Source: a virus. Taken from it: a stretch of DNA of 51,578 nucleotides. The notes beneath the pieces were generated by a model, which saw only the letters and a program-made list of their open reading frames with translations, did not search any database and had not been told where the DNA came from. Of the stretch, positions 32,709 through 41,537 are shown one piece after another. The position numbers and the translations under genes were made by a program. Position 1 is the first letter of the stretch. Every line of letters begins with the position of its first letter. The stretch is from positions 1 through 51,578 of IMG/VR virus record IMGVR_UViG_3300034066_001869; one strand, written 5' to 3'.

Positions 32709-35700
32709 ATGGCAACCAGAATAGACAAAAAGGTCTCCCAGAATTTAGATATTGCTAATAACTACTCGGCTCTACAATCTTTCCTACTTCGTAGGGCCGG
32801 TAGGAAACTTAATGATATTAACTATGTGGGTCTTCTTAGGAACAATGCCTTAGGAGACCTGGATGATCCTGGTGAGGCCCTTACAAACGTCTTAGAATAT
32901 GTTACAAGAGTCGATGATGCGAATGAGATCTCGATTTATGGCACATATAAGCCAGAAGATTTTGAAATAACTAGAGATTTCGTAAGCAATGAAATCACAT
33001 CCTCCTTCCTAACACCTCTTTCTGGTATTAGTATCGCCGGTGGAGTTGCAGGTGCTACTGTATCAACTAATCCTAGGATTAGGGTGGAGGATAGAATCGA
33101 TCAGATTAATTCCTTTACTGGTAAAGGGACCTTAGATGGACTTCATGCAGGACCTACCGCGCTATTCTATCGTGCAACACCCGGCACTGATCAAGAATTT
33201 GGTACTTTTAAGTTCGCTTCTTTTAATGAGAATACCGGGGTTGTTACTTTAAATCAACTTAGTATCTTACCTCAACAACAAGATTCTTTTGATGAGCAAA
33301 TTAATACTCCGAATACTCTTGTATGGACATTAAAATCTTATGTAAATCCGTCGACAGGAAGAGAGATCTCTTTAGTTGGTACAGATATAACGATCAAGAG
33401 TGAGGTAACTGGATCGAGTATTGTAAATAGTGAGGTTGTATATACTAGGAGATATTTAGCTAATGATGAAAATTCTCTTAATAAATTAAAAGAACTTAAA
33501 GCAATTATTGGTTCTCAATTTGTCAATACTATATATACTTTCTCAAGAGCATATTCTGTCTTAAACCCACCACTTTGGTTCTTAGAGTCTCCTAACGATT
33601 CTGGAAATAATATCCCTTATAGCGCAGATGACATAAACCCAGTAACATCTCTATCTTTATTAGAATTTAGGCAGGGTGGTTTTAAACTTTATTCTGAAAA
33701 GGAATATTTTAACTCAGGATCCTATATAGAAACTCGGATACCAGTTGTTGATAGATACGTATATGACGGAAATAACATAGTCAAAGACTCTAACATGAGG
33801 TTCTCAAGACCTCCAAGAGTGCTAAGAGATAATCAAGATAACTGGGGAGTTAGATGGGATGGATTCCTGCGTCTTGATAATGATGGCGTAGATAAGAAAT
33901 ATATTTTTGAAGTTGAAACAAATACTTCTTTAAAAATCGATATCATTAATGGAGGCACAAATTCAGTACCAGTATGGACTGAAGTATTTAACTCTTCCGA
34001 TGAAAGTAAGAACGCAAAATTCATTCAAGAGGGAGATAGATATATCTCAGGTGTGAGTTTTAACTTAGATAATCTTCCAAGTAGATTTATATATCAAACA
34101 AATACATCTGGTTCAACAGGGTATAGATACGTTCCCATCTCCATTAGAATGTGGAATGGCGGGGCAGATAAATCTGATAGTGAATTAGAAGTTCCTACAG
34201 AACCTAATATTTTCATTAAGTATGGGGTATCAGAAACAACTCCTAATATCGCTGATAAATTCTACTCTGGAGAACTTGATGTTACAATCTCAGAAGTATC
34301 TCCTAATACTATTGTTACTCCAGACTCAGAAGCAACTATTGACATAGAGGCTATTCTTTTAGATAGCACTTCTTCAGTCAGATATCAGTTAGTTGCATTT
34401 GATCAGCAAATTACAAGGGTTATTGGAGAGGATAATAATGGTAATCCTATACAAGAAACAGTTACAATTACAGTCCCTTTAAATACTCCTCAAAATGTTA
34501 GACTAAGCTTAGTATCTAATGTAATCTATCTTATTGATGGAAGTGGTAATCCCTTGGCTCCAGTAAATGGACCAGGTAATTACGTACTTCAAATAGTTCC
34601 CAACAGAGATAATTACTCGAGATATACTCTTTGGAGTTCTACCATTGTATCTCCTAAGGATGATTATAATGGCTATGACGATCTCATTAATATAAGTTTT
34701 GAACCGAGTATCTATAAATACGAGTTTGATGCACGTCCGCAATGGTGGAAGGTTAGTGAAGGAAATAGATATCTCTATGATCAACCTATCTCTAAGACTA
34801 ATGATCCTATCGATGGATTTGTTAATAATAGCTTTAAGAGCGTTCTTAAATCCAATGCTGATGGAATAGGACTTTATGGAAATGGTTTAAATCCTGCAAC
34901 ATATACCTCCAGACCAAATCTTATCTTAGGTGAGGCAAAATATCCCACCAGCGCCTCATCGTCGAACTATATAGGTATGAGACTAGTGCCTAATTTGCTA
35001 GGTGAGGGAGGCATAGTTAAATTTACTGGTATTCCGGTTAATAATGCTCTGTTTAATTCTGTTGATGCTCTTGGAGCAAATGATCTTGGTGGTAGTCCAA
35101 ATCATCAGACAATTGCTGCTGGGAATATAACAGAACGAATTGCAAGGATATATTGGGAAGGAGCCATTACAAAACGTTTTTACCTCCATACAAATCTTGG
35201 AACTGTAAATGCAACTGTAACTGTCTCAGATAACCCAACTACATACGGATTACCTGCTTTTGCAAGTGAAAGTGACTGGAATAAACCTATTATTGTCAAT
35301 GCAATCGCTAATGCGGATGATTTGGCATTCACCACAAATGTCCAAGGATTTGTTGCTCCTTTAGTTCTAAGCGTAGAAAGAGTTAAATATAACACATCAA
35401 CAGAGACCTTCTTGGTTGATAATGGTGTACTAGGAACTAATGAGATTTGGTTATTAGCTTTTGGAACACCTTTTGAACCAGCCCGGACTTCATTAGACGC
35501 AAAGTTTGTTAAGTTCTTTTTAGAGGCAGATATAGCATTCCAGTTCGCCAAAGTAGATACTGGAGAGTCGATCAGTTTCTCTGATACATTAAAGGTAACG
35601 TACCAATCCGGCAGCTTTGTATCTTCTCAGAGTGAGATTCCTAAAGTCCCTGCTGAAAGAGTCACTCCTTTTGGATACGACCAACCTACAAACTATACCA

Positions 35701-36128
35701 ATGGAATATGCTATCCTCCTTATGTGATATCTGATGTACTATTACAAGATATAGCAGTAAGTGACTCGACTTTATACAACGCATCAACACCGGTCGGTAA
35801 TTACGATGTTTTCTGGGGAGATCATACTCTGTCCGATCTCGGTGGTAAAAGACTCAATGTTTCAGAAAAGATCGAATTTTCTTATTCCATAACAGATAAT
35901 CCAACAAGTATTATCACTGTTTCATCTAAAACTCTAGCGGAGTCTGACTACACCCATAGAATTAAAGTTGAACTTCCAATCTTCAAGCAAGATGGAACCT
36001 CATTTGATGAGGATGTATATGTCCATATTGGTAATCAAGAAAAGGTAAAGGATACTTATTATTTATTCGTTAACGCAAGGCAGAATCCTCTCAACTCTGC
36101 CTCTCCTCTACTATCAGGTATAGCCTAA
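32709..36128 (+). CDS. Large structural protein with PA14-like segment
   Basis: 1139 residues. The first 60 residues are helical and basic (KVSQNLDIANNYSALQSFLL), suitable for docking to the virion. Around 365-480 the segment DNWGVRWDGFLRLDN, then KKYIFEVETNTSLKIDIING, and later a RYVPISIRMWNGG stretch, resembles a PA14-type beta-barrel, a carbohydrate-binding fold: Trp-Gly-x-Arg-Trp-x-Gly, then a 'ytF.v.tn.s..i.i' strand. The remainder is beta-rich without recognised families. The gene converges on the 587-residue gene and their last 15 bases overlap. It is probably an adhesin or baseplate appendage; the sugar-binding idea is inference. Confidence 0.7.
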   Translation: MATRIDKKVSQNLDIANNYSALQSFLLRRAGRKLNDINYVGLLRNNALGDLDDPGEALTNVLEYVTRVDDANEISIYGTYKPEDFEITRDFVSNEITSSFLTPLSGISIAGGVAGATVSTNPRIRVEDRIDQINSFTGKGTLDGLHAGPTALFYRATPGTDQEFGTFKFASFNENTGVVTLNQLSILPQQQDSFDEQINTPNTLVWTLKSYVNPSTGREISLVGTDITIKSEVTGSSIVNSEVVYTRRYLANDENSLNKLKELKAIIGSQFVNTIYTFSRAYSVLNPPLWFLESPNDSGNNIPYSADDINPVTSLSLLEFRQGGFKLYSEKEYFNSGSYIETRIPVVDRYVYDGNNIVKDSNMRFSRPPRVLRDNQDNWGVRWDGFLRLDNDGVDKKYIFEVETNTSLKIDIINGGTNSVPVWTEVFNSSDESKNAKFIQEGDRYISGVSFNLDNLPSRFIYQTNTSGSTGYRYVPISIRMWNGGADKSDSELEVPTEPNIFIKYGVSETTPNIADKFYSGELDVTISEVSPNTIVTPDSEATIDIEAILLDSTSSVRYQLVAFDQQITRVIGEDNNGNPIQETVTITVPLNTPQNVRLSLVSNVIYLIDGSGNPLAPVNGPGNYVLQIVPNRDNYSRYTLWSSTIVSPKDDYNGYDDLINISFEPSIYKYEFDARPQWWKVSEGNRYLYDQPISKTNDPIDGFVNNSFKSVLKSNADGIGLYGNGLNPATYTSRPNLILGEAKYPTSASSSNYIGMRLVPNLLGEGGIVKFTGIPVNNALFNSVDALGANDLGGSPNHQTIAAGNITERIARIYWEGAITKRFYLHTNLGTVNATVTVSDNPTTYGLPAFASESDWNKPIIVNAIANADDLAFTTNVQGFVAPLVLSVERVKYNTSTETFLVDNGVLGTNEIWLLAFGTPFEPARTSLDAKFVKFFLEADIAFQFAKVDTGESISFSDTLKVTYQSGSFVSSQSEIPKVPAERVTPFGYDQPTNYTNGICYPPYVISDVLLQDIAVSDSTLYNASTPVGNYDVFWGDHTLSDLGGKRLNVSEKIEFSYSITDNPTSIITVSSKTLAESDYTHRIKVELPIFKQDGTSFDEDVYVHIGNQEKVKDTYYLFVNARQNPLNSASPLLSGIA

Positions 36129-37877
36129 GATAACCGGGGAGTATATTACTCCTTGGTTTTCATAGTCAAATAATGGCCATCCCTGTATCCCACTACTAGA
36201 ATTAATTGGGGGTGTGGGTAAAGCTCTATGGAACACAAATCCTCCATTTTTGTTTGAGGAGGATAAGTTTTGCACCAATGTTCCTATAGTTGTATCAAAT
36301 CCAACAAGCACCTCTCCACCAGAACGTAAATAGGCAGTAGAAATAGAGTACTTATTATCACCAGATGGATTTCTAGGTACAAAACTTCCAGTCGCGTAAT
36401 TAGTAGACCCATTGATTTTATCAATCAAAGGGCTAATATATACTTTCCCTCTAGAACTTAGGAAGGGTTTATCGTCCGTACTAAAGGCTCTTTTATACAC
36501 TCCACCCACATTAAGATAAAGTCCAGGGATATGGTACGTAACACCCCCTGCAGTTAACTCCACCTCATCTGGACCTTCGAGAGAATTTAATTCAAAAAAC
36601 TCTACGTCGCTCCTATCCACTACACCATCAGGATCACGCATAATCATCCTAAAAGTGCTATCAAAGTTTTTACCTTCGAAGATATTAAATTGAGTTCCTA
36701 GGGTATTTTTTTCGTCTGTTACTAGTCGTTGCCGTTTGTTATTTTGTAAAAGATACTTAAATGAGTCTCTAATACTTTCTACGTTTTGAGAAGAGGCCCT
36801 AATCTGAGATCCTAAATTATCAGCTACACCAAACCCTTCTCTATAGGAGAAGAAGAATGAGCTAGAGTCTAGAGAATCTAAATTTAGTAAATTTAATGAA
36901 GAGATAGTATCGTATCTCCTCATAGTAAGAAGAGGGGATGTCCTTAATTCTATAGCGTATTGCTGATCATAAAAATCACCAAGATAAACCCATTTCAAAG
37001 ATCTTTCGTCAAATAGGAAAAATCCCTCTTCACTGGCATCTTTTGTAAGATAGAAGTATTTTGTTTGACGTAATGTAGCAAGATATCCTAACGAGGAGGT
37101 GCTATAATCAATTTGTTGACCCGCTGAAGGTATGGTGTATTTAAATTGTCTATGAAATAATCTATTGCCAGAGGAAGGATAGTTTTTACATTTATGTAAA
37201 CTAGGGGTTTCTTCTTGACCGAATCTATTAGTTCTACATTGAGTTATTAACTCAAGGTCCTCCTCTTCAAAATAACCAGAGCCACCAGAGATAACAGATG
37301 GTGGGGAGATTTTAGAAATAGATCCATTAGTATCAACAGTTACTTCAACAACTGCGTTTTCTGCACCTGATTCTTTACCACGTACATTAACTTGAATAGT
37401 TACAGGACCTGGTACTATTTGTCCAGAAGATGAGATAACCTCATATTGCGATCCAGATCCAATAACTTCTAAGTTTACAATCGAACCATTTCTTGATACT
37501 GTTATAGGAGCACCCTCGGTAAAAGAGGTTCTTCTATCAAAAGTGAACCCTGCATTGGAAATAGTTTCAAAAAATACTCTGTTATTGCTAGAGAAAGTTA
37601 ATCTGTTTGTAATAAACTTTGTTCTATTAATAACATTACCATTATCATCTGTAAATGGTTCATTGATTAAACCAAAGATCTCATTAGGTACGTCAATTTC
37701 TTCCCCAGTGCTCGCATCTATCTTTGTAATACCAGACCGGATTTCAGAATATAGTGAATTAGAAAATGCAAATAATCTAATATCCTCTTGGATACCTGGA
37801 GCGTAAAGTTTTTGTAAAGCGTCCTTGAGGTTTAATTGTACCTCACCAAGATTTTTCTTACTATAAAGTCCGGCCAT
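36114..37877 (-). CDS. Putative virion structural protein
   Basis: 587 residues. The N-terminus (LGEVQLNLKDALQKLYAPGI at 10-29) resembles the opening helices of neighbouring tail proteins. Between about 120 and 215 are two copies of a small beta module with turns like 'VIGSGSQYEV' and 'SGGSGYFEEEDLELI', akin to the module in the 240-residue protein. The rest mixes Phe/Tyr-rich strands and no enzyme motif. It is last in the right-hand minus-strand unit, has a GATTAAAG motif 23 bases upstream and no Shine-Dalgarno. Its 3' end overlaps that of the converging PA14-like gene by 15 bases. Function unknown beyond likely virion part. Confidence 0.7.
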   Translation of the reverse strand: MAGLYSKKNLGEVQLNLKDALQKLYAPGIQEDIRLFAFSNSLYSEIRSGITKIDASTGEEIDVPNEIFGLINEPFTDDNGNVINRTKFITNRLTFSSNNRVFFETISNAGFTFDRRTSFTEGAPITVSRNGSIVNLEVIGSGSQYEVISSSGQIVPGPVTIQVNVRGKESGAENAVVEVTVDTNGSISKISPPSVISGGSGYFEEEDLELITQCRTNRFGQEETPSLHKCKNYPSSGNRLFHRQFKYTIPSAGQQIDYSTSSLGYLATLRQTKYFYLTKDASEEGFFLFDERSLKWVYLGDFYDQQYAIELRTSPLLTMRRYDTISSLNLLNLDSLDSSSFFFSYREGFGVADNLGSQIRASSQNVESIRDSFKYLLQNNKRQRLVTDEKNTLGTQFNIFEGKNFDSTFRMIMRDPDGVVDRSDVEFFELNSLEGPDEVELTAGGVTYHIPGLYLNVGGVYKRAFSTDDKPFLSSRGKVYISPLIDKINGSTNYATGSFVPRNPSGDNKYSISTAYLRSGGEVLVGFDTTIGTLVQNLSSSNKNGGFVFHRALPTPPINSSSGIQGWPLFDYENQGVIYSPVILGYT

Positions 37878-37900
37878 GGTATACTTGTATTTCTAAATAA

Positions 37901-37908
37901 CTTTAATC
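37901..37908 (-). promoter_or_regulatory. GATTAAAG promoter-like motif
   Basis: A one-base variant of GTTTAAAG followed by TTATTTAG, 23 bases before the ATG at 37877 and overlapping the stop of the leucine-rich-repeat-like gene. Confidence 0.4.
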
Positions 37909-40900
37909 AGGCGAGATCGGCTAGGGTGTAACCTAATTCGGCCAGAGATGCCTCACGGGTTGTTGGATTGGAATATGTAGTCCCTGTTACTGTAGGCGAT
38001 GTATCTGGGGATTGATAGGTAAATCCTAGTAGGATTCTCCAGTTTCTATTTCCTTTTAATCTAACTCCTAAACTGTTTTCTACGATCTGTTGACGGCCAT
38101 TTGTCTGTGTCTTATAATAACCATTTAGTGAGGAGATAAATGCCCCTGGTACTGTTATATCTTTAGATCCGGTTACAACTTTGGTAGTGGTTGTTGTACC
38201 ACTAGCATCCGTTGTAGTAACTTCAGAATAGATCTTAACTCTTTCTGTTCTTGTTAGAGAGATTGTTTGATTAGATGCGCTTTGAATCGTTGTAGGAAAT
38301 AGTTCTTCTTGGGAATAGTTGATGTAGGTGTCTGATGTTGATAACTTAGTGTTATTAAGTCTGATTTCTACATTTGTAAAGACTCTCTGGGCCTCTATAT
38401 TTAGAAGTTCATTGAGCATATTTCTAACTACACCAGTGGCAAAATTATTATATGAAAGATCGATGGTTATCTTTCTATTACCACCTGAGAAGATTCTATT
38501 GAATCCTGCAGTATAACCTGTGAGGCAATTATTAGATAGATCTAAGGCTAAATAATTATCATCTACGATTTTACCAAATCCAGATCTGATATTAATAGAA
38601 CCACTTAATCGGCATCCATTAAGTCTTAGGCGGAGAAGATTTGTGAATCCATTCTGGAACCATGTATTGATTGATTGGGTATTACGTTTAAAGAAATAAG
38701 TTCCAGAAGAACTACCAGGAATATCTCTATCCAGATAAATAGTATTAGATTCAACACTAACCACTCTAGCAAGTTCTGCTCCTGTGGTAGAAGAGTGGAT
38801 AGAATCATTAACAAGTACCTTACGATCAAAATCAGTGGCACCAGTCATAAAATAAATAACGTCATCAGAATTAATTTGACGACCAGGAGTTATTCCAGAA
38901 ATGGAAGAGTAGATATCTGTATCGAATATATAAGAGCCGGGGGATTTATTTGTACCAGTCCAGTTGGATGGATAGGTAGAGGTAAGGGAGTTACCGAGAT
39001 GAATATATTCAACACGTGTAGCATCAACACCACCTATGCCCTCTAGGGATGGCAACTTGCATCCGCCTCTTGCGATATTTTGATTCCAAGCATCTAAAGA
39101 GATTAGGTCTCTGGCGATATATCTATTCGATGGTGTAATATCTAATGTACTAAGATCTGAGAATCGGCATCCTTCGGCAATATCAATAGAGATATTTTTT
39201 GTTTGTGTTTCTGGAGTCTTTCTTGTAGGGAAGATAGGGAATTTACCCCATAACCCAGGGGATCTTCTCAGGTCAAGTCTATTCAATTCATAAAGGTATT
39301 TAAAGTCATTGGCCCTAAATCTTCCCACCCTTGACGTGTCATTTATAGCAAATGTAGTTAATCTATGAGGAGAGGATGGGCGATCAGGAGCAAAGTTACT
39401 AGGTAGGATATATGGATATCCATTCTCACTCACTGTACTTATGGTATTAGTACCACCAAACTGAACAGAGGTAATAGCAGCTGTATGCTGAGTTGGATCT
39501 GTTCCTAATGAAGGAATTGGTCCTGTGGAAGATGTTCCATACACAGAAAGACGGGTGATATTTGGCGCCTTGATAGGATCAGCAACTGTACCTACTGCTG
39601 GAGTAAATACGATACCACCCGAGTATTCTGTACCAAGTCCTTGGAGATTCTGCCATACATATCCAGTAGGCTGGAGACCTATTGATACATAACTCCATTC
39701 AATATTAATTGACTTTGTTTGAGTAAACCATGTTGCCCACTCGCTAAAATTAGAAGTGGCGATACTACCGAAGATATTTTGTCTACCATAGTCATATTCC
39801 CCAGCCACATCTATAGCATCTATTTTATATTTTGAAATATGAGTTGGTCCATTGATGGTACTATCACCAATAGTGATTGATGTGCCAATATCTGTTATAT
39901 TTCCATTCACCCCACTAGTATGGATATTATAACTACTGAATACATTACCATTATTATTGATCTTAGGTGGTGTACCTGAGATAGGCCAAATTCCCCTACT
40001 TACGTATCCTCTCCATAGGAGTTCAGTTAGGCCGGGGAATACATCGTCTAAACGTGGATTAACTCCCAAAAACCTATCTCCTAGGTTTAGGACTCTCATT
40101 GCGCCAAATTCTCTAAAATCTGTATTAGCCGTTCTTGCTACTACACTAGGATTGTTTCTACTTGTTAATGTTGGTACTTGAGACTTTATATATTTCTCAA
40201 ATAAGGTATCATTCCAACCAGTTCCTTCTTCGTTTATAATCGCTCCTTTTTTAGGAATACTTAAATAACTTGTGACAGTATAGAGTGGCGTGGAGGACGT
40301 GGGGGATTCTGTAGCGTTTCTATAATCAAAATATTTTAAAATACCAGTTCTATACGTATCGCCATCTGAGGCAAGGTCTAATACCTGAAGTTTTGTATTT
40401 AAAGTTTTTAGCCAAATGGGTAGGATTTTAATAGAGGTGCCAGAAAGTCTCAATGAAGTGAGATTATTGAATCCTACTAATCCAATATCCTTACCATCCA
40501 CGAACTCTGAAACGTTTATCCCACTAATATCTATGGAACGAATTTTTTCAGGGTTTACATACAGATATAGATACAGATCATAGGAATTCTGGTATCCAGT
40601 AGTGGTGATATCTATATCCAGGGTGAAGGAGTTTGAAGCGATAAGTTGTGACTTTGGAGGTAATGGGAGGAATTGTGGCTTTTCACCAAGGGTCCTTGAT
40701 TGGAGTGGTTGAACCTGATATCCAAAGAAAAACACTCCAGTCTCAGTGAAAGTAAACGTAATTTTTCCCGATGCCATACGGCATGGGATCCTCAATGGCG
40801 AGTTCTTTGTGGCAAGAAGCTTTAATGGTTGCGATGTTCCAGTATCTCCATTATCCACATGACATAAAATCTCATGGGAGGGGTTCTCTTTTACTGGGGC

Positions 40901-41527
40901 ACGTGGGATAAATGTAGATTTATTAACTACTATTCTATTAAGATGAGATCTACGACGTACTCTTATCAGAGAAGGATAGGATGCGGATTTAAAGTAACCA
41001 GTATTTGCTTCATTCTCACCAAATTTCTCAGAGTTAAATAGACTGGCTCTTGATGTAGAAACAGAGGTTAGTCTATTTTCTCCACCTGAGTAAAGACTTG
41101 TTTCTCCTAAGACTTTAGTGCGATATTGGACACCTTGGCATTGAATAGAACCATTGTAAACAATTACATTTGGTACTTTGACTAGATCTCCTCGTAAGGA
41201 GGGATTAGCATCAATACCAATTTGCTTTGATGAACTTACGTATCTCTCTTGAACATACAAGATATCATTAATTCTTTCGAATGTTTCATCTTGTAAGTCA
41301 AGTGTAGATAGCAATAGTGAAGAAAGTCCACTTACTGCCCTAAGATCTTCTCTAGAGATAGTCTTGGAAAGATTGTAGATAATATCTAAAACTTCCGGCG
41401 CAAGACGAATATTCCTTAGAGCGGTTGGCTGGTCCGATGTATAAATTTCAGCGAGGTTCTGAACCCCGTCCGCAATTAAACCAATATCTGGACGGGTTAA
41501 TTGTCCGAATCCTAAAAATTCTGCCAT
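37907..41527 (-). CDS. Leucine-rich-repeat-like tail/adhesin protein
   Basis: 1206 residues. Several stretches follow a leucine-rich-repeat rhythm: SIDISGINVSEF, NLTSLRLSGTSIKILP and LQVLDLASDG near 322-400; LNRLDLRRSPGLWGKFP and YIHLGNSLT in the middle; LLRLRLNGCRLSGSINI, YLALDLSNNCLTGY and KITIDLSYNNFATG near 960-1050, with VEIRLNNTKLS after. The consensus L-x-x-L-x-L-x-x-N/C is met repeatedly but with long spacers. The C-terminus ends in a polar beta domain. Such repeats form curved binding surfaces, so a host-recognition or baseplate role is likely. The gene starts 11 bases after the upstream 1359-residue gene stops. Confidence 0.65.
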   Translation of the reverse strand: MAEFLGFGQLTRPDIGLIADGVQNLAEIYTSDQPTALRNIRLAPEVLDIIYNLSKTISREDLRAVSGLSSLLLSTLDLQDETFERINDILYVQERYVSSSKQIGIDANPSLRGDLVKVPNVIVYNGSIQCQGVQYRTKVLGETSLYSGGENRLTSVSTSRASLFNSEKFGENEANTGYFKSASYPSLIRVRRRSHLNRIVVNKSTFIPRAPVKENPSHEILCHVDNGDTGTSQPLKLLATKNSPLRIPCRMASGKITFTFTETGVFFFGYQVQPLQSRTLGEKPQFLPLPPKSQLIASNSFTLDIDITTTGYQNSYDLYLYLYVNPEKIRSIDISGINVSEFVDGKDIGLVGFNNLTSLRLSGTSIKILPIWLKTLNTKLQVLDLASDGDTYRTGILKYFDYRNATESPTSSTPLYTVTSYLSIPKKGAIINEEGTGWNDTLFEKYIKSQVPTLTSRNNPSVVARTANTDFREFGAMRVLNLGDRFLGVNPRLDDVFPGLTELLWRGYVSRGIWPISGTPPKINNNGNVFSSYNIHTSGVNGNITDIGTSITIGDSTINGPTHISKYKIDAIDVAGEYDYGRQNIFGSIATSNFSEWATWFTQTKSINIEWSYVSIGLQPTGYVWQNLQGLGTEYSGGIVFTPAVGTVADPIKAPNITRLSVYGTSSTGPIPSLGTDPTQHTAAITSVQFGGTNTISTVSENGYPYILPSNFAPDRPSSPHRLTTFAINDTSRVGRFRANDFKYLYELNRLDLRRSPGLWGKFPIFPTRKTPETQTKNISIDIAEGCRFSDLSTLDITPSNRYIARDLISLDAWNQNIARGGCKLPSLEGIGGVDATRVEYIHLGNSLTSTYPSNWTGTNKSPGSYIFDTDIYSSISGITPGRQINSDDVIYFMTGATDFDRKVLVNDSIHSSTTGAELARVVSVESNTIYLDRDIPGSSSGTYFFKRNTQSINTWFQNGFTNLLRLRLNGCRLSGSINIRSGFGKIVDDNYLALDLSNNCLTGYTAGFNRIFSGGNRKITIDLSYNNFATGVVRNMLNELLNIEAQRVFTNVEIRLNNTKLSTSDTYINYSQEELFPTTIQSASNQTISLTRTERVKIYSEVTTTDASGTTTTTKVVTGSKDITVPGAFISSLNGYYKTQTNGRQQIVENSLGVRLKGNRNWRILLGFTYQSPDTSPTVTGTTYSNPTTREASLAELGYTLADLA

Positions 41528-41537
41528 GAGTGGTTCT

